Source of the DNA: Halomonas shengliensis
GTDB lineage: Bacteria; Pseudomonadota; Gammaproteobacteria; Pseudomonadales; Halomonadaceae
Direction of reading: 5' to 3'
DNA: 64,000 nt
NCBI RefSeq assembly: GCF_900104135.1
Contig: NZ_FNIV01000002.1
Span: 310,001-374,000, forward strand
Below the pieces are notes generated by a model. It worked only from the letters and a program-made list of their open reading frames with translations. It was not told the DNA's origin and did not search any database. Below, piece after piece: positions 27,509 through 36,027 of the stretch (positions are counted from its first letter, which is position 1; every line of letters begins with the position of its first letter). The position numbers were made by a program, and so were the translations under genes.

Positions 27509-28348
27509 ATGGAAGTTCCCCTGAGCTGGCAGCTGGCCAAGCTGGCGGTATCGATCGGCATGGTGCTGGGCCTCGGCGCCATCGCCGTGCGCGTCAGCCC
27601 GCGGGTGGCCGGGCTGCTGGCGGGCTACCCGCTGGGCACCGCCATCGCCCTGTTCTTCATCGGCCTGGAGCTCTCGCCGGGCTTCGCCGCCGAGAGCGCG
27701 GTGCACACCCTGGCCGGCTTCACCGCCACCCTAGCGCTGGGCGGCGGCTACCTGCTGGCCGGCCGCCGCCCGGGGCTGCCGGGGGTGCTGGCCGGCACCG
27801 CCGCGGGGCTGGTCGCCTTCCTGGCGGTCAGCCTGGTGCTGACCCGGGTGGAGTTCGACCGCCTCACCGGCACCCTCACCACCCTGGTCGCCATCGCGCT
27901 GTTCACCTGGCTCTATCGCCGGGTTCCGGAGAGCGTCGCGCGCCCGGGCGGGCGCTTCTCCTGGACGGCGCTCACGGTGCGCGCGCTGCTCGCCGCCGTC
28001 ATCATCTTCGTGATCACCGGCCTGGCCCACGTGCTACCGGCCGCCTGGGCCGGGGTGATGGCCGCCTTCCCGGTCACCATGTACCCCTTCCTGGTGATCC
28101 TGCACCTGACCCACGGCCCCGACCCGGTGGCCACGGTGATCAAGCACTACCCCATGGGGCTCGGCGCGCTGCTCTGCTATGCGCTGTGCGTCTCCTTCAC
28201 CTACCCCACCCTGGGGCTGGCGCTGGGCACCCTGGCCGGCTTCGCCGTGGCCACCCTGTGGCTTCTCGCCTGGACCCGCCTCCAGGCTTGGCAGGGCAGC
28301 AGAAGGGCCAGGAATGCCTCGACGAGGGGCGCCAGTGGCAGGACCTAG
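27509..28348 (+). CDS. Polytopic membrane protein of unknown function
   Basis: This 279-residue integral membrane protein has about nine hydrophobic helices. It has short loops, conserved-looking glycine/proline turns such as GLLAGYPLGTAIALFF and AAFPVTMYPFLVIL, and a basic cytoplasmic tail. The internal similarity of the two halves (a GYPLG-type and a FPVTM-type motif at equivalent places) suggests an inverted-repeat transporter fold. No substrate can be assigned. AAGGATAAGGA precedes the ATG. Confidence 0.75.
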   Translation: MEVPLSWQLAKLAVSIGMVLGLGAIAVRVSPRVAGLLAGYPLGTAIALFFIGLELSPGFAAESAVHTLAGFTATLALGGGYLLAGRRPGLPGVLAGTAAGLVAFLAVSLVLTRVEFDRLTGTLTTLVAIALFTWLYRRVPESVARPGGRFSWTALTVRALLAAVIIFVITGLAHVLPAAWAGVMAAFPVTMYPFLVILHLTHGPDPVATVIKHYPMGLGALLCYALCVSFTYPTLGLALGTLAGFAVATLWLLAWTRLQAWQGSRRARNASTRGASGRT

Positions 28349-28405
28349 GGGAAGCACTACGGCCTGCCGCCGGTTATGCCCCACCGAGACTCGATACCTT
28401 ATGAC

Positions 28406-28425
28406 TTGACCGAGCGCTTGCTCGG
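28406..28425 (+). promoter_or_regulatory. Palindromic operator overlapping a candidate promoter of the thioesterase gene
   Basis: TTGACC at 28406 resembles a -35 box, and CCGAGC-GCTT-GCTCGG (28410-28425) is a perfect 6-bp inverted repeat that overlaps it. This arrangement is typical of TetR-family repressor sites. No TetR gene is adjacent, and a good -10 box is not obvious. Confidence 0.45.
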
Positions 28426-28470
28426 GGCAAAGCTAGTCGAGCTGGAGCGATAACCACAAGGAAACGCCAG

Positions 28471-28878
28471 ATGTTCGTTCGCACCGTCGAGCCCGCCTTC
28501 TACGACACCGACGCCCTGGGCCACGTCAACAACACCCGCCTGCCGGCCTGGTTCGAGCTGGCCCGCAACGACCTCTTCCGGCTCTTCACCCCGGACCTGG
28601 ACCCGCGCAAGTGGCGGCTGATCATGGCCCGCATGGAGGTCGACTACCGCGCCGAGCTGCAGTACGGCGAGGAGATCGAGATCCGCACCTACGTCTCGCG
28701 GCTCGGCAACAGCTCCTTCACCGTCAGCCAGGAGGCACGCCAGGGCGGCAAGCTCACCAACCTGGGCCACACGGTGATGGTGCACTTCGACCACGACGCC
28801 AAGCAGGCCATCCCCATCACCGGCGAGCTGCGCCAGGCGCTGGAGGCGCACTTCCACGAGGAGCCCGCCGAGGCATGA
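28471..28878 (+). CDS. Acyl-CoA thioesterase, hot-dog fold (4HBT)
   Basis: This 135-residue hot-dog fold enzyme is of the YbgC/FadM type. The N-terminal YDTDALGHVNN carries the catalytic aspartate of 4HBT thioesterases, followed by the long helix and the RMEVDYRAEL strand. It is expected to hydrolyse acyl-CoA in the cytoplasm; the chain length is unknown. AAGGAAA precedes the ATG. The stop overlaps the next gene by four bases. Confidence 0.9.
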   Translation: MFVRTVEPAFYDTDALGHVNNTRLPAWFELARNDLFRLFTPDLDPRKWRLIMARMEVDYRAELQYGEEIEIRTYVSRLGNSSFTVSQEARQGGKLTNLGHTVMVHFDHDAKQAIPITGELRQALEAHFHEEPAEA

Positions 28879-29345
28879 CCCCCGCCGTCAAGCAGCTGGA
28901 GGCCGCCGGGGTCGACTTCACCCTGGCCGAGTACGCCCACGACCCGAAGAGCCCCGCCTACGGCGAGGAGGCCGCCCGCGTGCTGGGGCTCTCCCCCGAC
29001 GAGGTGTTCAAGACGCTGCTCGCCCGGCTCGACGACGACCGCCTGGCGGTGGCCATCGTGCCGGTGTCGCACCAGCTCGACCTCAAGGCCCTGGCGCGCG
29101 CCGCCGGCGCCCGCAAGGCGCGCATGGCCGAAGCCCAGGAGGCCGAGCGTGCCACCGGCTACGTGGTGGGGGGCATCAGCCCGCTGGGCCAGAGGCGCCG
29201 CCTGGCCACCTTCCTCGACGCCAGCGCCGAGGGGCTGGCGGCGATCCACGTCAGCGGCGGCCGCCGCGGCCTGGAGATCCGCCTGGCGCCGGCCGACCTG
29301 CTGGCCCTCACCCGGGGTCGGCTGGCGCCGCTGGCCCGCGACTGA
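28875..29345 (+). CDS. ybaK: Cys-tRNA(Pro)/Cys-tRNA(Cys) deacylase YbaK
   Basis: This is a trans-editing enzyme that hydrolyses mischarged Cys-tRNA(Pro). It has 156 residues and the full YbaK domain: a FKTLLARLDD strand, the conserved lysine in DLKALARAAGARKARM, and GYVVGGISPLGQ near the active site. The ATG overlaps the thioesterase stop (ATGA). The pairing is operonic rather than obviously functional. Confidence 0.92.
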   Translation: MTPAVKQLEAAGVDFTLAEYAHDPKSPAYGEEAARVLGLSPDEVFKTLLARLDDDRLAVAIVPVSHQLDLKALARAAGARKARMAEAQEAERATGYVVGGISPLGQRRRLATFLDASAEGLAAIHVSGGRRGLEIRLAPADLLALTRGRLAPLARD

Positions 29346-29417
29346 GCCGAACGCCGGCCGACGCTGTCCCATCCCCACCGGGCGCGCCCGGGCCATCCAT
29401 CGCCACAGGAGCCCGCC

Positions 29418-29735
29418 ATGGCCATCCGCTACACCCTCTGGCTGGACCCGGAGGACACCGAGCGCCACCGCGCCATGGAGGCGCAGCTGCGCCGCTACTT
29501 CGTCGAGCGCTTCGCCGACTATCCCCATATCCGCTTGTTCGGCGCCGACCCCTACGATTATGATGCGCCGTTCAATCGCCTCTACGACGCCCTGCTGGCC
29601 CGCGCCGCCGAGTACTGCGAGCGGGAGTGGCGCTACGTGCCCACCCCGGAGCAGCTCAACCGCGCCTTCTTCCTGGCCGTCGGCGAATCCAACAAGTTCC
29701 TGCGAGACCGTGACGATGGTGACCCGCCCCGATAG
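29418..29735 (+). CDS. Unknown small protein upstream of the DUF501 gene
   Basis: This encodes 105 residues of a soluble, acidic and aromatic-rich protein with no motif I recognise. AGGAG precedes the ATG. Its end overlaps the DUF501 gene by 20 bases. Confidence 0.75.
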   Translation: MAIRYTLWLDPEDTERHRAMEAQLRRYFVERFADYPHIRLFGADPYDYDAPFNRLYDALLARAAEYCEREWRYVPTPEQLNRAFFLAVGESNKFLRDRDDGDPPR

Positions 29736-30237
29736 CCCGCCCGACGCCCGCCAGCTGGAGATCATCGCCCGCCAGCTCGGCCGTACCCCCCGCGGCATCG
29801 AGACGGTGGCCGCCGTGGACGGCGAAGGCACCCCGCTGGTGCTGCGCATGGCGCCCATCGTCGATGGCCGCCCCTTCCCGACCCTCTACTGGCTGAGCTG
29901 CGACCGCCTCAAGGTGGTGATCTCGCGCATCGAGGCCGACGGCGCCATCAAGCGGCTCGAGGCGCGCCTGCAGGAGGACCCCGAGCTGCTCGCCGCCTAC
30001 CACGAAAGCCACCGCGACTACGTGGCGGCGCGCTGGCGCTACATGAGCGCGGCACAAAAGGCGGAGGTAATCCGGCTGGGCTATGATGGCGTGCTCACGG
30101 AGCGCGGCGTCGGCGGCATCGCCAACTGGGACCAGGTGCGCTGCCTGCATACCCAGTATGCCCACCACCTGTGCGGCGACAACGCCATCGGCCGCTGGAT
30201 GGACGCCGAGTACGGCGTGGCCGACTGCCTGCCGTGA
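29716..30237 (+). CDS. DUF501 domain protein
   Basis: This 173-residue protein matches DUF501, whose function is not known. Typical features are the PFPTLYWLSC segment near the N-terminal third, a long helical middle, and the C-terminal CLHTQYAHHLCGDNAIG with clustered Cys/His that could bind a metal. The ATG at 29716 lies inside the previous gene; a GTG six bases earlier is possible. Confidence 0.88.
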   Translation: MVTRPDSPPDARQLEIIARQLGRTPRGIETVAAVDGEGTPLVLRMAPIVDGRPFPTLYWLSCDRLKVVISRIEADGAIKRLEARLQEDPELLAAYHESHRDYVAARWRYMSAAQKAEVIRLGYDGVLTERGVGGIANWDQVRCLHTQYAHHLCGDNAIGRWMDAEYGVADCLP

Positions 30238-30282
30238 GGCGCACCGACACCCTGACCCGAAACGTCCCACGAGGAGCCCCCG

Positions 30283-30405
30283 ATGTACGTCGATACCCAT
30301 GTCCTTGCCAGCCTTGCCCTGATCGCCAGCCTGATCGGCATCTCCGTGGTCGGCGTCAAGCTGCTGCGCGAAGCCATGAAGCGCGACGCCGACGCCGCCC
30401 GCTGA
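30283..30405 (+). CDS. 40-residue single-pass membrane peptide
   Basis: This very short gene has GAGGAG seven bases before its ATG. The peptide has a short N-terminus, one hydrophobic helix (about residues 8-27) and a basic tail (KLLREAMKRDADAAR). It lies 45 bases after the DUF501 gene and is followed by a strong hairpin, so it is probably co-transcribed. The good ribosome binding site, clean helix and terminator support a real gene. The function is unknown. Confidence 0.6.
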   Translation: MYVDTHVLASLALIASLIGISVVGVKLLREAMKRDADAAR

Positions 30406-30425
30406 GGCAGGCGACGGCACGCCGC

Positions 30426-30447
30426 GGGGGCGCCTTCGGGCGCCCCC
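30426..30447 (+). terminator. Terminator hairpin after the 40-residue membrane peptide
   Basis: A perfect 9-bp stem GGGGGCGCC / GGCGCCCCC has a TTCG loop. The downstream bases are not a clean T-run (GGTCGTTG), so its strength is uncertain. Confidence 0.6.
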
Positions 30448-30535
30448 GGTCGTTGTGGGGGGTGAGAAGGCGCGGAGCCCTTGCGGTGCCCGCCGCCGCG
30501 GGCCAGGATGTGGGCCTGTTCACGAGGAGACGAGC

Positions 30536-31087
30536 ATGGCGAGATTCTGCGTCTTTCTGGGTTCCCGGGAGGGGCGCGACCCGCGCTTCCTGGCCGATGC
30601 CCGTGCCCTGGGCGAGGCGCTGGCGCGCCGTGGCCACAGCCTGGTCTACGGCGGTGCCCGCATCGGCATGATGGGGGCCCTGGCCGACGCCGCCCTGGCC
30701 GCCGGCGGCGAGGTGGTCGGGGTAATGCCGGACCACCTGGTGGAGCGCGAGCAGGCCCACCACGGCCTCACCCGGCTGATCCGGGTGCGCAACATGCACG
30801 AGCGCAAGGCCAGCATGGCCGCCCATGCCGACGCCTTCCTGATGCTGCCCGGGGGCATCGGCACCCTGGAGGAGTTCTTCGAGGCGTGGACCTGGCACTA
30901 CCTGGGGCTGCACGACAAGCCCATCGGCGTGCTCGACAGCGAGGGCTTCTACGCACCGCTGCTGGCCTTCCTGGACAGCACCGTCGAGCAGGGCTTCCTC
31001 AACGCCCGCACCCGCGCCGAGCTGCTCGACGCCGCCGAGCCGCTGGAACTGATCGAACGGGTGGAGGCGCGGCTGGCCGAGGGCTGA
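30536..31087 (+). CDS. LOG family nucleotide 5'-monophosphate phosphoribohydrolase
   Basis: This 183-residue LOG/TIGR00730 protein has the Rossmann-type GSREGRDPRF start, VYGGARIGMMG, the family signature PGGIGTLEEFFE with the catalytic glutamate, and a C-terminal helix. Members release the base from nucleoside monophosphates, and some make cytokinins. CGAGGAGA precedes the ATG at 30536. Confidence 0.92.
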   Translation: MARFCVFLGSREGRDPRFLADARALGEALARRGHSLVYGGARIGMMGALADAALAAGGEVVGVMPDHLVEREQAHHGLTRLIRVRNMHERKASMAAHADAFLMLPGGIGTLEEFFEAWTWHYLGLHDKPIGVLDSEGFYAPLLAFLDSTVEQGFLNARTRAELLDAAEPLELIERVEARLAEG

Positions 31088-31106
31088 GCCGATCAGGGCT
31101 GCCGGG

Positions 31107-31604
31107 TCAGGCCTCGCCGGCCAGCTCCCGGGTGCGCCGGTAGGTGAGCTGCAGCAGCCGGGCGTCCTCGCCGGCGCGATGGCGGTGGATGCCCAGCTCC
31201 TCGATCAGCGTCTCCTTGGTGCGCGTCCACAGCGCCACCTGCCGCTCGCTGAGCAGCCGGCGCAGCGCCTCCAGGCGGAAGGCCGGCAGCATGCCGGCGT
31301 GATGGAAGAGCAGCGACAGCCAGGTGTTGTCGTAGCCCCAGCTGTCGCTGTAGCAGATCCCCGCCTCGCTCAACTCGTCGTTGAGCCACTGCGCCACCTG
31401 GCGCACCGGATACCCCTCGCGGCGCAGTCGCGCCCGACTGATGCCGTGGAGCAGCTCGGCCTTGGGGTCCCAGTGGGTCCACTCGGGGAGGGGCTGGATC
31501 AGGAAGGCACAGCTGCTGCCGTCCGGGCGGGCCAGGCCCACCTCGATGGGGTAGCTGCCACGCCCGAAGCCGGACGCCTCGATATCGAGCAGGGTCGGTA
31601 ACAT
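31107..31604 (-). CDS. DEDD-type 3'-5' exonuclease-like protein
   Basis: This 165-residue protein starts LLDIEASGFGRGSYPIEVG, which supplies the Asp-Glu pair of the DEDD exonuclease superfamily. Later come YSDSWGYDNTWL (third acid) and HRAGEDARLL (His and last Asp of a DEDDh active site). It is therefore a probable RNase T/oligoribonuclease-like nuclease; the substrate is unknown. The ribosome binding site before the ATG is poor. Confidence 0.75.
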   Translation of the reverse strand: MLPTLLDIEASGFGRGSYPIEVGLARPDGSSCAFLIQPLPEWTHWDPKAELLHGISRARLRREGYPVRQVAQWLNDELSEAGICYSDSWGYDNTWLSLLFHHAGMLPAFRLEALRRLLSERQVALWTRTKETLIEELGIHRHRAGEDARLLQLTYRRTRELAGEA

Positions 31605-31669
31605 CACGGCGGGCGGGGTCCTCGAGGCAGCCACGGAAGGAGGAGCGCCGACGGGGCGACGCCTCGGGA

Positions 31670-32185
31670 CTAGTGTCGCGTCTGGTCTTCGACGCTGTCC
31701 AGCGCCTCGTCGAAGCCGGCGGCGCGATCGGCCAGCGCCTGCCACTGGGCGGCGCGCTCGGCGTCCACCGGCAGCCCCAGCTGCCCCTCGCGGTAGGCGC
31801 GCGCCAGGCGCTGGGCGGCCAGGGGGTGGCCCGCCTCGCCGGCCCGGGCGTACCAGGTCACGGCGTGGTCATCGCGGCGCGGGTAGAGCAGACAGCCGTG
31901 CTCATGGATCTGCGCGGCCTGGTACTGGGCCCGAGGGTCACCGGCATGGGCCGCCTCGAGCACGTAGCGGGCGCCGCGCGCCTTGTCCTGGGGCGTCAGC
32001 CCGCGATGGAACAGCATGTGCCCATAGGTGGAGAGCGCGGCCGGGTGGCCGGCGTCGGCGCAGCGCTGGAAGAGGCGCATCGTCAATCGCTGGGTGCGCG
32101 GCGAGCGGGGCAGCCAGCGGGTATGGAAGAGCTGCTCCGCCAGGCGGTACTCGAGCCGGGTAAACAGAGAGGATGCCTGTGTCAT
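31670..32185 (-). CDS. Sel1-repeat protein
   Basis: This 171-residue cytoplasmic protein is built of Sel1-like TPR helices. Repeats with the A..G...A pattern include GHPAALSTYGHML, GDPRAQYQAAQIHEHG and GHPLAAQRLARAYREG. Such proteins are adaptor scaffolds; no partner is evident. The ATG at 32185 is chosen because an upstream TTG at 32212 lacks a ribosome binding site. Confidence 0.8.
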   Translation of the reverse strand: MTQASSLFTRLEYRLAEQLFHTRWLPRSPRTQRLTMRLFQRCADAGHPAALSTYGHMLFHRGLTPQDKARGARYVLEAAHAGDPRAQYQAAQIHEHGCLLYPRRDDHAVTWYARAGEAGHPLAAQRLARAYREGQLGLPVDAERAAQWQALADRAAGFDEALDSVEDQTRH

Positions 32186-32394
32186 GGCCTTCTGCCGGAT
32201 CCTGTAACGCAAAGAGAGACACCCGGCACCATCCTGTGCGCGGCGTCCGTGATCGGTGTCGCCCCGGATCCCCCGGGGCGCAACGGGCGGCCAGCATACG
32301 CCCGCCCCCGCGGGGACTCAACCCCCGGCATTTGCCGCCCTGGCGGCGCCTGGCTACCATGCCGACTCCATTCCCGAACCGCGAGGACGCCAGG

Positions 32395-33426
32395 ATGCAG
32401 ACGCGACCGCTGGGCGATACCGGCATCGAGGTCAGCCGCCTCTGCCTGGGCACCATGACCTTCGGCGAGCAGAACAGCGAGGCCGAGGCCCACGAACAGC
32501 TCGACCGTGCGGTGGCCTTCGGCATCAACTTCATCGACACCGCCGAGATGTACCCGGTGCCGCCGAAGGCCGAGACCCAGGGGCGCACCGAGGCCTATAT
32601 CGGCAGCTGGCTCGAGCGCCGCGGCAGCCGCGACGACGTGATCATCGCCACCAAGGCCACCGGCCCCGGCCTCGGGCATATCCGTGGCGGCCCGCGGCTG
32701 ACCCGCGAGCACCTCCACCGGGCCATCGACGCGAGCCTTGAGCGCCTCAGGACCGACTACGTCGACCTCTACCAGCTGCACTGGCCGGAGCGGAAGGCCA
32801 ACTTCTTCGGCAAGCTCGGCTATGTGCACGACGAGGAGGAGGACGCCACCCCGCTGGAGGAGACCCTGGCCGCCCTCAAGGAGCTTGTGGACGCCGGCAA
32901 GGTGCGCGCCATCGGGCTCTCCAACGACACCCCCTGGGGGGTGATGCGCGCGTTGCAGCTGGCCGATGCCCAGGGCCTGCCGCGGGTCGCCTCGGTGCAG
33001 AACCCCTACAACCTGCTCAACCGCAGCTTCGAGGTGGGCCTGGCCGAGATCGCCCATCGCGAGCGGGTGGGGCTGCTGGCCTACTCGCCGCTGGCCTTCG
33101 GCATGCTCTCCGGCAAGTACCTGGACGGCGCCCGCCCCGAGGGGGCGCGGCTGACCCTGTTCGAGCGCTTCCAGCGCTACACCAACCCCCAGGCCCAGGC
33201 CGCCACCGCCGAGTACGTGCGGATCGCCCGGGAGGCCGACCTGGACCCCGCGCAGATGGCACTCGCCTTCGTCAACTCGCGCCCCTTCCTGACCAGCAAC
33301 ATCATCGGCGCCACCAGCATGGCGCAGCTGGAGAGCAACCTGGCCAGCGAGTCCCTGCGCCTGGACGGCGAGGTGCTCGAGGCCATCGAGGAGGTCCACC
33401 GCCGCTACCCCAACCCGGCCCCCTGA
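32395..33426 (+). CDS. tas: Aldo/keto reductase Tas
   Basis: This 343-residue NADP(H)-dependent aldo/keto reductase closely resembles E. coli Tas (346 residues). It shows [19 protein letters not shown], the catalytic [12 protein letters not shown] (Asp and Tyr), the LHWPER strand, the GLSNDTPWG loop and a C-terminal cofactor-binding GATSMAQLE. The start at 32395 matches the family; an ATG at 32359 is in frame but longer. A nested hairpin follows the stop. Confidence 0.94.
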   Translation: MQTRPLGDTGIEVSRLCLGTMTFGEQNSEAEAHEQLDRAVAFGINFIDTAEMYPVPPKAETQGRTEAYIGSWLERRGSRDDVIIATKATGPGLGHIRGGPRLTREHLHRAIDASLERLRTDYVDLYQLHWPERKANFFGKLGYVHDEEEDATPLEETLAALKELVDAGKVRAIGLSNDTPWGVMRALQLADAQGLPRVASVQNPYNLLNRSFEVGLAEIAHRERVGLLAYSPLAFGMLSGKYLDGARPEGARLTLFERFQRYTNPQAQAATAEYVRIAREADLDPAQMALAFVNSRPFLTSNIIGATSMAQLESNLASESLRLDGEVLEAIEEVHRRYPNPAP

Positions 33427-33435
33427 GGCCGCCCG

Positions 33436-33477
33436 CCCCGCCCGGCGGCTATCACCGCGATAGCCCCTCGGGCGGGG
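33436..33477 (+). terminator. Nested hairpin between tas and yaaA
   Basis: The outer arms CCCCGCCCG (33436-33444) and CGGGCGGGG (33469-33477) enclose a perfect inner stem GGCTATC / GATAGCC with the loop ACCGC. It lies 10 bases after the tas stop. No T-run follows, but the stem is long and stable. Confidence 0.6.
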
Positions 33478-33483
33478 TGCCCT

Positions 33484-33492
33484 TGGTATACT
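33484..33492 (+). promoter_or_regulatory. Extended -10 promoter for yaaA
   Basis: TGGTATACT is an extended -10 element (TGn plus TATACT) 33 bases before the yaaA start. The -35 region falls inside the preceding hairpin and is weak, as is common with extended -10 promoters. Confidence 0.5.
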
Positions 33493-33524
33493 CGCCGCGA
33501 CCCCACCGGATTCAGGAGCGCCCC

Positions 33525-34304
33525 ATGCTGAGCGTGATCTCGCCCGCCAAGACGCTGGACTTCGAGACCCCGGCGACCACGGCCCGCCATACCCAGCCGG
33601 ACTTCCTCGAGCAGAGCCGCGAGCTGATCGAGATCCTGCGCGACTATTCGCCCCAGCAACTCGGCGAGCTGATGGGCATCAGCGACAAGCTCGCCGCCCT
33701 CAACACCGCGCGCTTCGGCGACTGGCACACGCCCTTCACGCCGGAGAACGCCAAGCCCGCCGCCCAGGCCTTCCAGGGCGACGTCTACGTGGGGCTCGAG
33801 GCCGATACCTTCGACGACGACGACAACGCCTTCGCCCAGGAGCACCTGCGCATCCTCTCCGGCCTCTACGGCCTGCTGCGCCCGCTGGACCTGATCCAGC
33901 CCTACCGCCTGGAGATGGGCACCCGGCTGCAGAACCCGGCGGGCAAGGACCTCTACGCCTTCTGGAAGGCGACCCTCACCGCCGAACTCGATCGCGCCGT
34001 GGCACAGAGCGGCAGCCCGGTGCTGGTCAACCTGGCCTCCAACGAGTACTTCAAGGCGATCGATACCAGGACGCTCGAGGCGCGGGTGATCACCCCGGTG
34101 TTCAAGGACGAGAAGAACGGCAAGCTCAAGATCATCAGCTTCTACGCCAAGAAGGCCCGCGGCCTGATGGCCGCCTGGATGATCCGCCAGCGCCTCGATG
34201 ACCCGGAGGGTCTCAAGGACTTCGACGTGGCCGGCTACGCCTATAACGCCGCCATGAGCGAGGGCGACACCCTGGTCTTCACCCGCCCCGAAGGCGCCGC
34301 CTAA
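33525..34304 (+). CDS. yaaA: Peroxide stress protein YaaA (DUF328/UPF0246)
   Basis: YaaA lowers intracellular free iron and limits Fenton damage under peroxide stress. It has 259 residues, the usual length. Family signatures are the start [36 protein letters not shown] (only partly quoted), [10 protein letters not shown] and [17 protein letters not shown] precedes the ATG. It has its own extended -10 promoter. Confidence 0.95.
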   Translation: MLSVISPAKTLDFETPATTARHTQPDFLEQSRELIEILRDYSPQQLGELMGISDKLAALNTARFGDWHTPFTPENAKPAAQAFQGDVYVGLEADTFDDDDNAFAQEHLRILSGLYGLLRPLDLIQPYRLEMGTRLQNPAGKDLYAFWKATLTAELDRAVAQSGSPVLVNLASNEYFKAIDTRTLEARVITPVFKDEKNGKLKIISFYAKKARGLMAAWMIRQRLDDPEGLKDFDVAGYAYNAAMSEGDTLVFTRPEGAA

Positions 34305-34502
34305 GCCTATATGGGAGACATCATCCGGGGAGGCCTCCGGCCTCCAATCGCCCGGGGGACCCGGCCTCCTGCAGGGTGGTGAAACCGCCTTTGAGTGCCA
34401 AACCTTGCAGGAAGGAGGCTCCGCCTCGCGACTGGCGCCGCCAGACGCGCCGGGGGTATTGCCGGACCTCGCCACCTCTGCCGGGAGGCCATTTCGTGCT
34501 CC
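34305..34502. other. GC-rich gap between convergent yaaA and the hydrolase gene
   Basis: This 198-base gap holds a short perfect palindrome, GGAGGCC-TCC-GGCCTCC (34329-34345), which may terminate either neighbour. Two similar GGAGGCTCCGCCTC-type words lie further on. I see no convincing gene, promoter or RNA. Confidence 0.4.
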
Positions 34503-35078
34503 CTACACAAACACCAGCGGCCGCGAGGCACGAGCCTTGAGGAAGCGGCGATGGGCCTGCTTGAAGCGCTCGTCGTCGCAGCGGTGCAGCCACTCATAGG
34601 CCACCATGTCGGCGCTCACCGCCACCGCACCCGCCTGCACCATGCGCTCCCGGGCCAGGCGTGCCTCCGCCGCGCGGCGGCTGGCGCAGGCCTCGGTAAG
34701 CCAGTAGACCTCGTAACCCGCCTCGAGCAGGCCGAGCCCGGTCTGCATCACGCAGATATGCGCCTCGGTCCCGCACAGCACCACCTGCCGCCGGCCGCTC
34801 TCCGCCAGGGCCGCGCTGAACTCCGGGTTGGCGCAGGCGTCGAAGGTGAGCTTCTGCCAGCGACGATGCCCCGGCAGCGCCTCGAGCAGCCGCGGCTCGC
34901 TGCCGCCGAGCCCCTCGGGGTACTGCTCGGTGAGCCATACCGGCACCTCGAGTGACTCGGCCAGGCCGCCCAGCCAGGCGGCCTCGTTGACCGCCTGGTC
35001 GCCGTGCTCAATGACCGGCAGCAGCCCCGCCTGCAGGTCGACGATCAGCAGCAGGCTCTCTTCTCGCGTCAGGCGCAT
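34503..35078 (-). CDS. Isochorismatase-like cysteine hydrolase (YcaC type)
   Basis: This 191-residue enzyme has the cysteine-hydrolase fold, with the catalytic triad D14 (IVDLQ), K76 (QKLTF) and C109 (EAHICVMQT). Family members hydrolyse amides or vinyl ethers; the substrate here is unknown. It is divergent from the Tim44-domain gene. Confidence 0.88.
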   Translation of the reverse strand: MRLTREESLLLIVDLQAGLLPVIEHGDQAVNEAAWLGGLAESLEVPVWLTEQYPEGLGGSEPRLLEALPGHRRWQKLTFDACANPEFSAALAESGRRQVVLCGTEAHICVMQTGLGLLEAGYEVYWLTEACASRRAAEARLARERMVQAGAVAVSADMVAYEWLHRCDDERFKQAHRRFLKARASRPLVFV

Positions 35079-35184
35079 GGTGTTCGCTCCCCTGTGGTGC
35101 CTTTGTCGTGGAAGCTCCCAGAATAGCCGCTAGAATGGCCTGACTCGACTCTTCCTCCCTCCCCTCACCGAAGACGACACCCCC

Positions 35185-36027
35185 ATGACCACACGATTCG
35201 CCCACACCTCGCTCTTCCGTCACCTGCTGATCATGCTGGTGGCGGGCCTCTTCACCCTGGGCCCGGCCCTGCAGGACGCCGAGGCGCGCCGCCTGGGCGG
35301 CGGCAAGAGCTTCGGCACCCAGTCGCGCAGCGTGCAGCAGCAGCCGGCCGCCACCCAGAACCAGGCCGCCGGCACCCGCGCCACCCAGGGGCGCGCCGGT
35401 TCGCGCATGCCGGGTATGCTCGGCGGACTGCTCGCCGGCGGCCTGCTCGCCGCGCTGTTCTTCGGCGGCGCCTTCGACGAGCTGCGGCTGATGGATATCC
35501 TGGTGGTGGCCGGCATCGCCTTCCTGCTCTTCCGGCTGCTGGCCCGGCGCCGGCCGGCGGTGGCGGGCGGCCCCGCGCCGAGCGCCGAGGAGGCTCGTGG
35601 CGGCGCCACCGCCCAGCCCTTCCAGGCCAGCGGCGCCCCGCTCGGCGGCGCCTTCGCCGGCGAGCCCACGTGGTTCGACCGCGAGCGCTTCCTGGGTGGC
35701 GCCAAGGAGCACTTCATGACTCTGCAACGCGCCTGGGACAACAACGACCTCGCCGGCATCCAGGAGTACGTCACCCCGGAGCTCTACAACCTGCTGCGCG
35801 AGGAGCGCGCCAACCAGCCGGCCAACAACCGCACCGAGGTGGTGCGCCTGTTCGCCGAGCTCGGCATGGTGCAGGAGGTGGGCAGCCAAGCCGAGGCCAC
35901 GGTGATCTTCCACGGCATCCTCGACGAGAACGGCGAGCACAACGAGTTCAACGAGACCTGGCACCTGGTGCGTGAGCTGCGCGACGGCGCCCCCTGGTAC
36001 GTGCAGGGCATCGAGCAGAACGCCTGA
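35185..36027 (+). CDS. Tim44-like domain membrane protein
   Basis: This 280-residue protein has an N-terminal signal or anchor (about 13-33), a low-complexity Q/A/G-rich stretch, one or two membrane helices (about 77-120) and a C-terminal Tim44-like domain (about 150-280) with FLGGAKEHFMTLQRAWDNND and ETWHLVREL. Bacterial members are mostly uncharacterised envelope proteins. The gene converges on the LysR regulator with no gap. Confidence 0.88.
   Translation: MTTRFAHTSLFRHLLIMLVAGLFTLGPALQDAEARRLGGGKSFGTQSRSVQQQPAATQNQAAGTRATQGRAGSRMPGMLGGLLAGGLLAALFFGGAFDELRLMDILVVAGIAFLLFRLLARRRPAVAGGPAPSAEEARGGATAQPFQASGAPLGGAFAGEPTWFDRERFLGGAKEHFMTLQRAWDNNDLAGIQEYVTPELYNLLREERANQPANNRTEVVRLFAELGMVQEVGSQAEATVIFHGILDENGEHNEFNETWHLVRELRDGAPWYVQGIEQNA

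Noticed and set aside
28428-28453. FliA-like promoter before the thioesterase gene (CAAAGCTA ... AGCGATAA)
   Set aside because: The spacing is one base short and both boxes are weaker than the three accepted sigma-28 sites. The gene has no link to motility.
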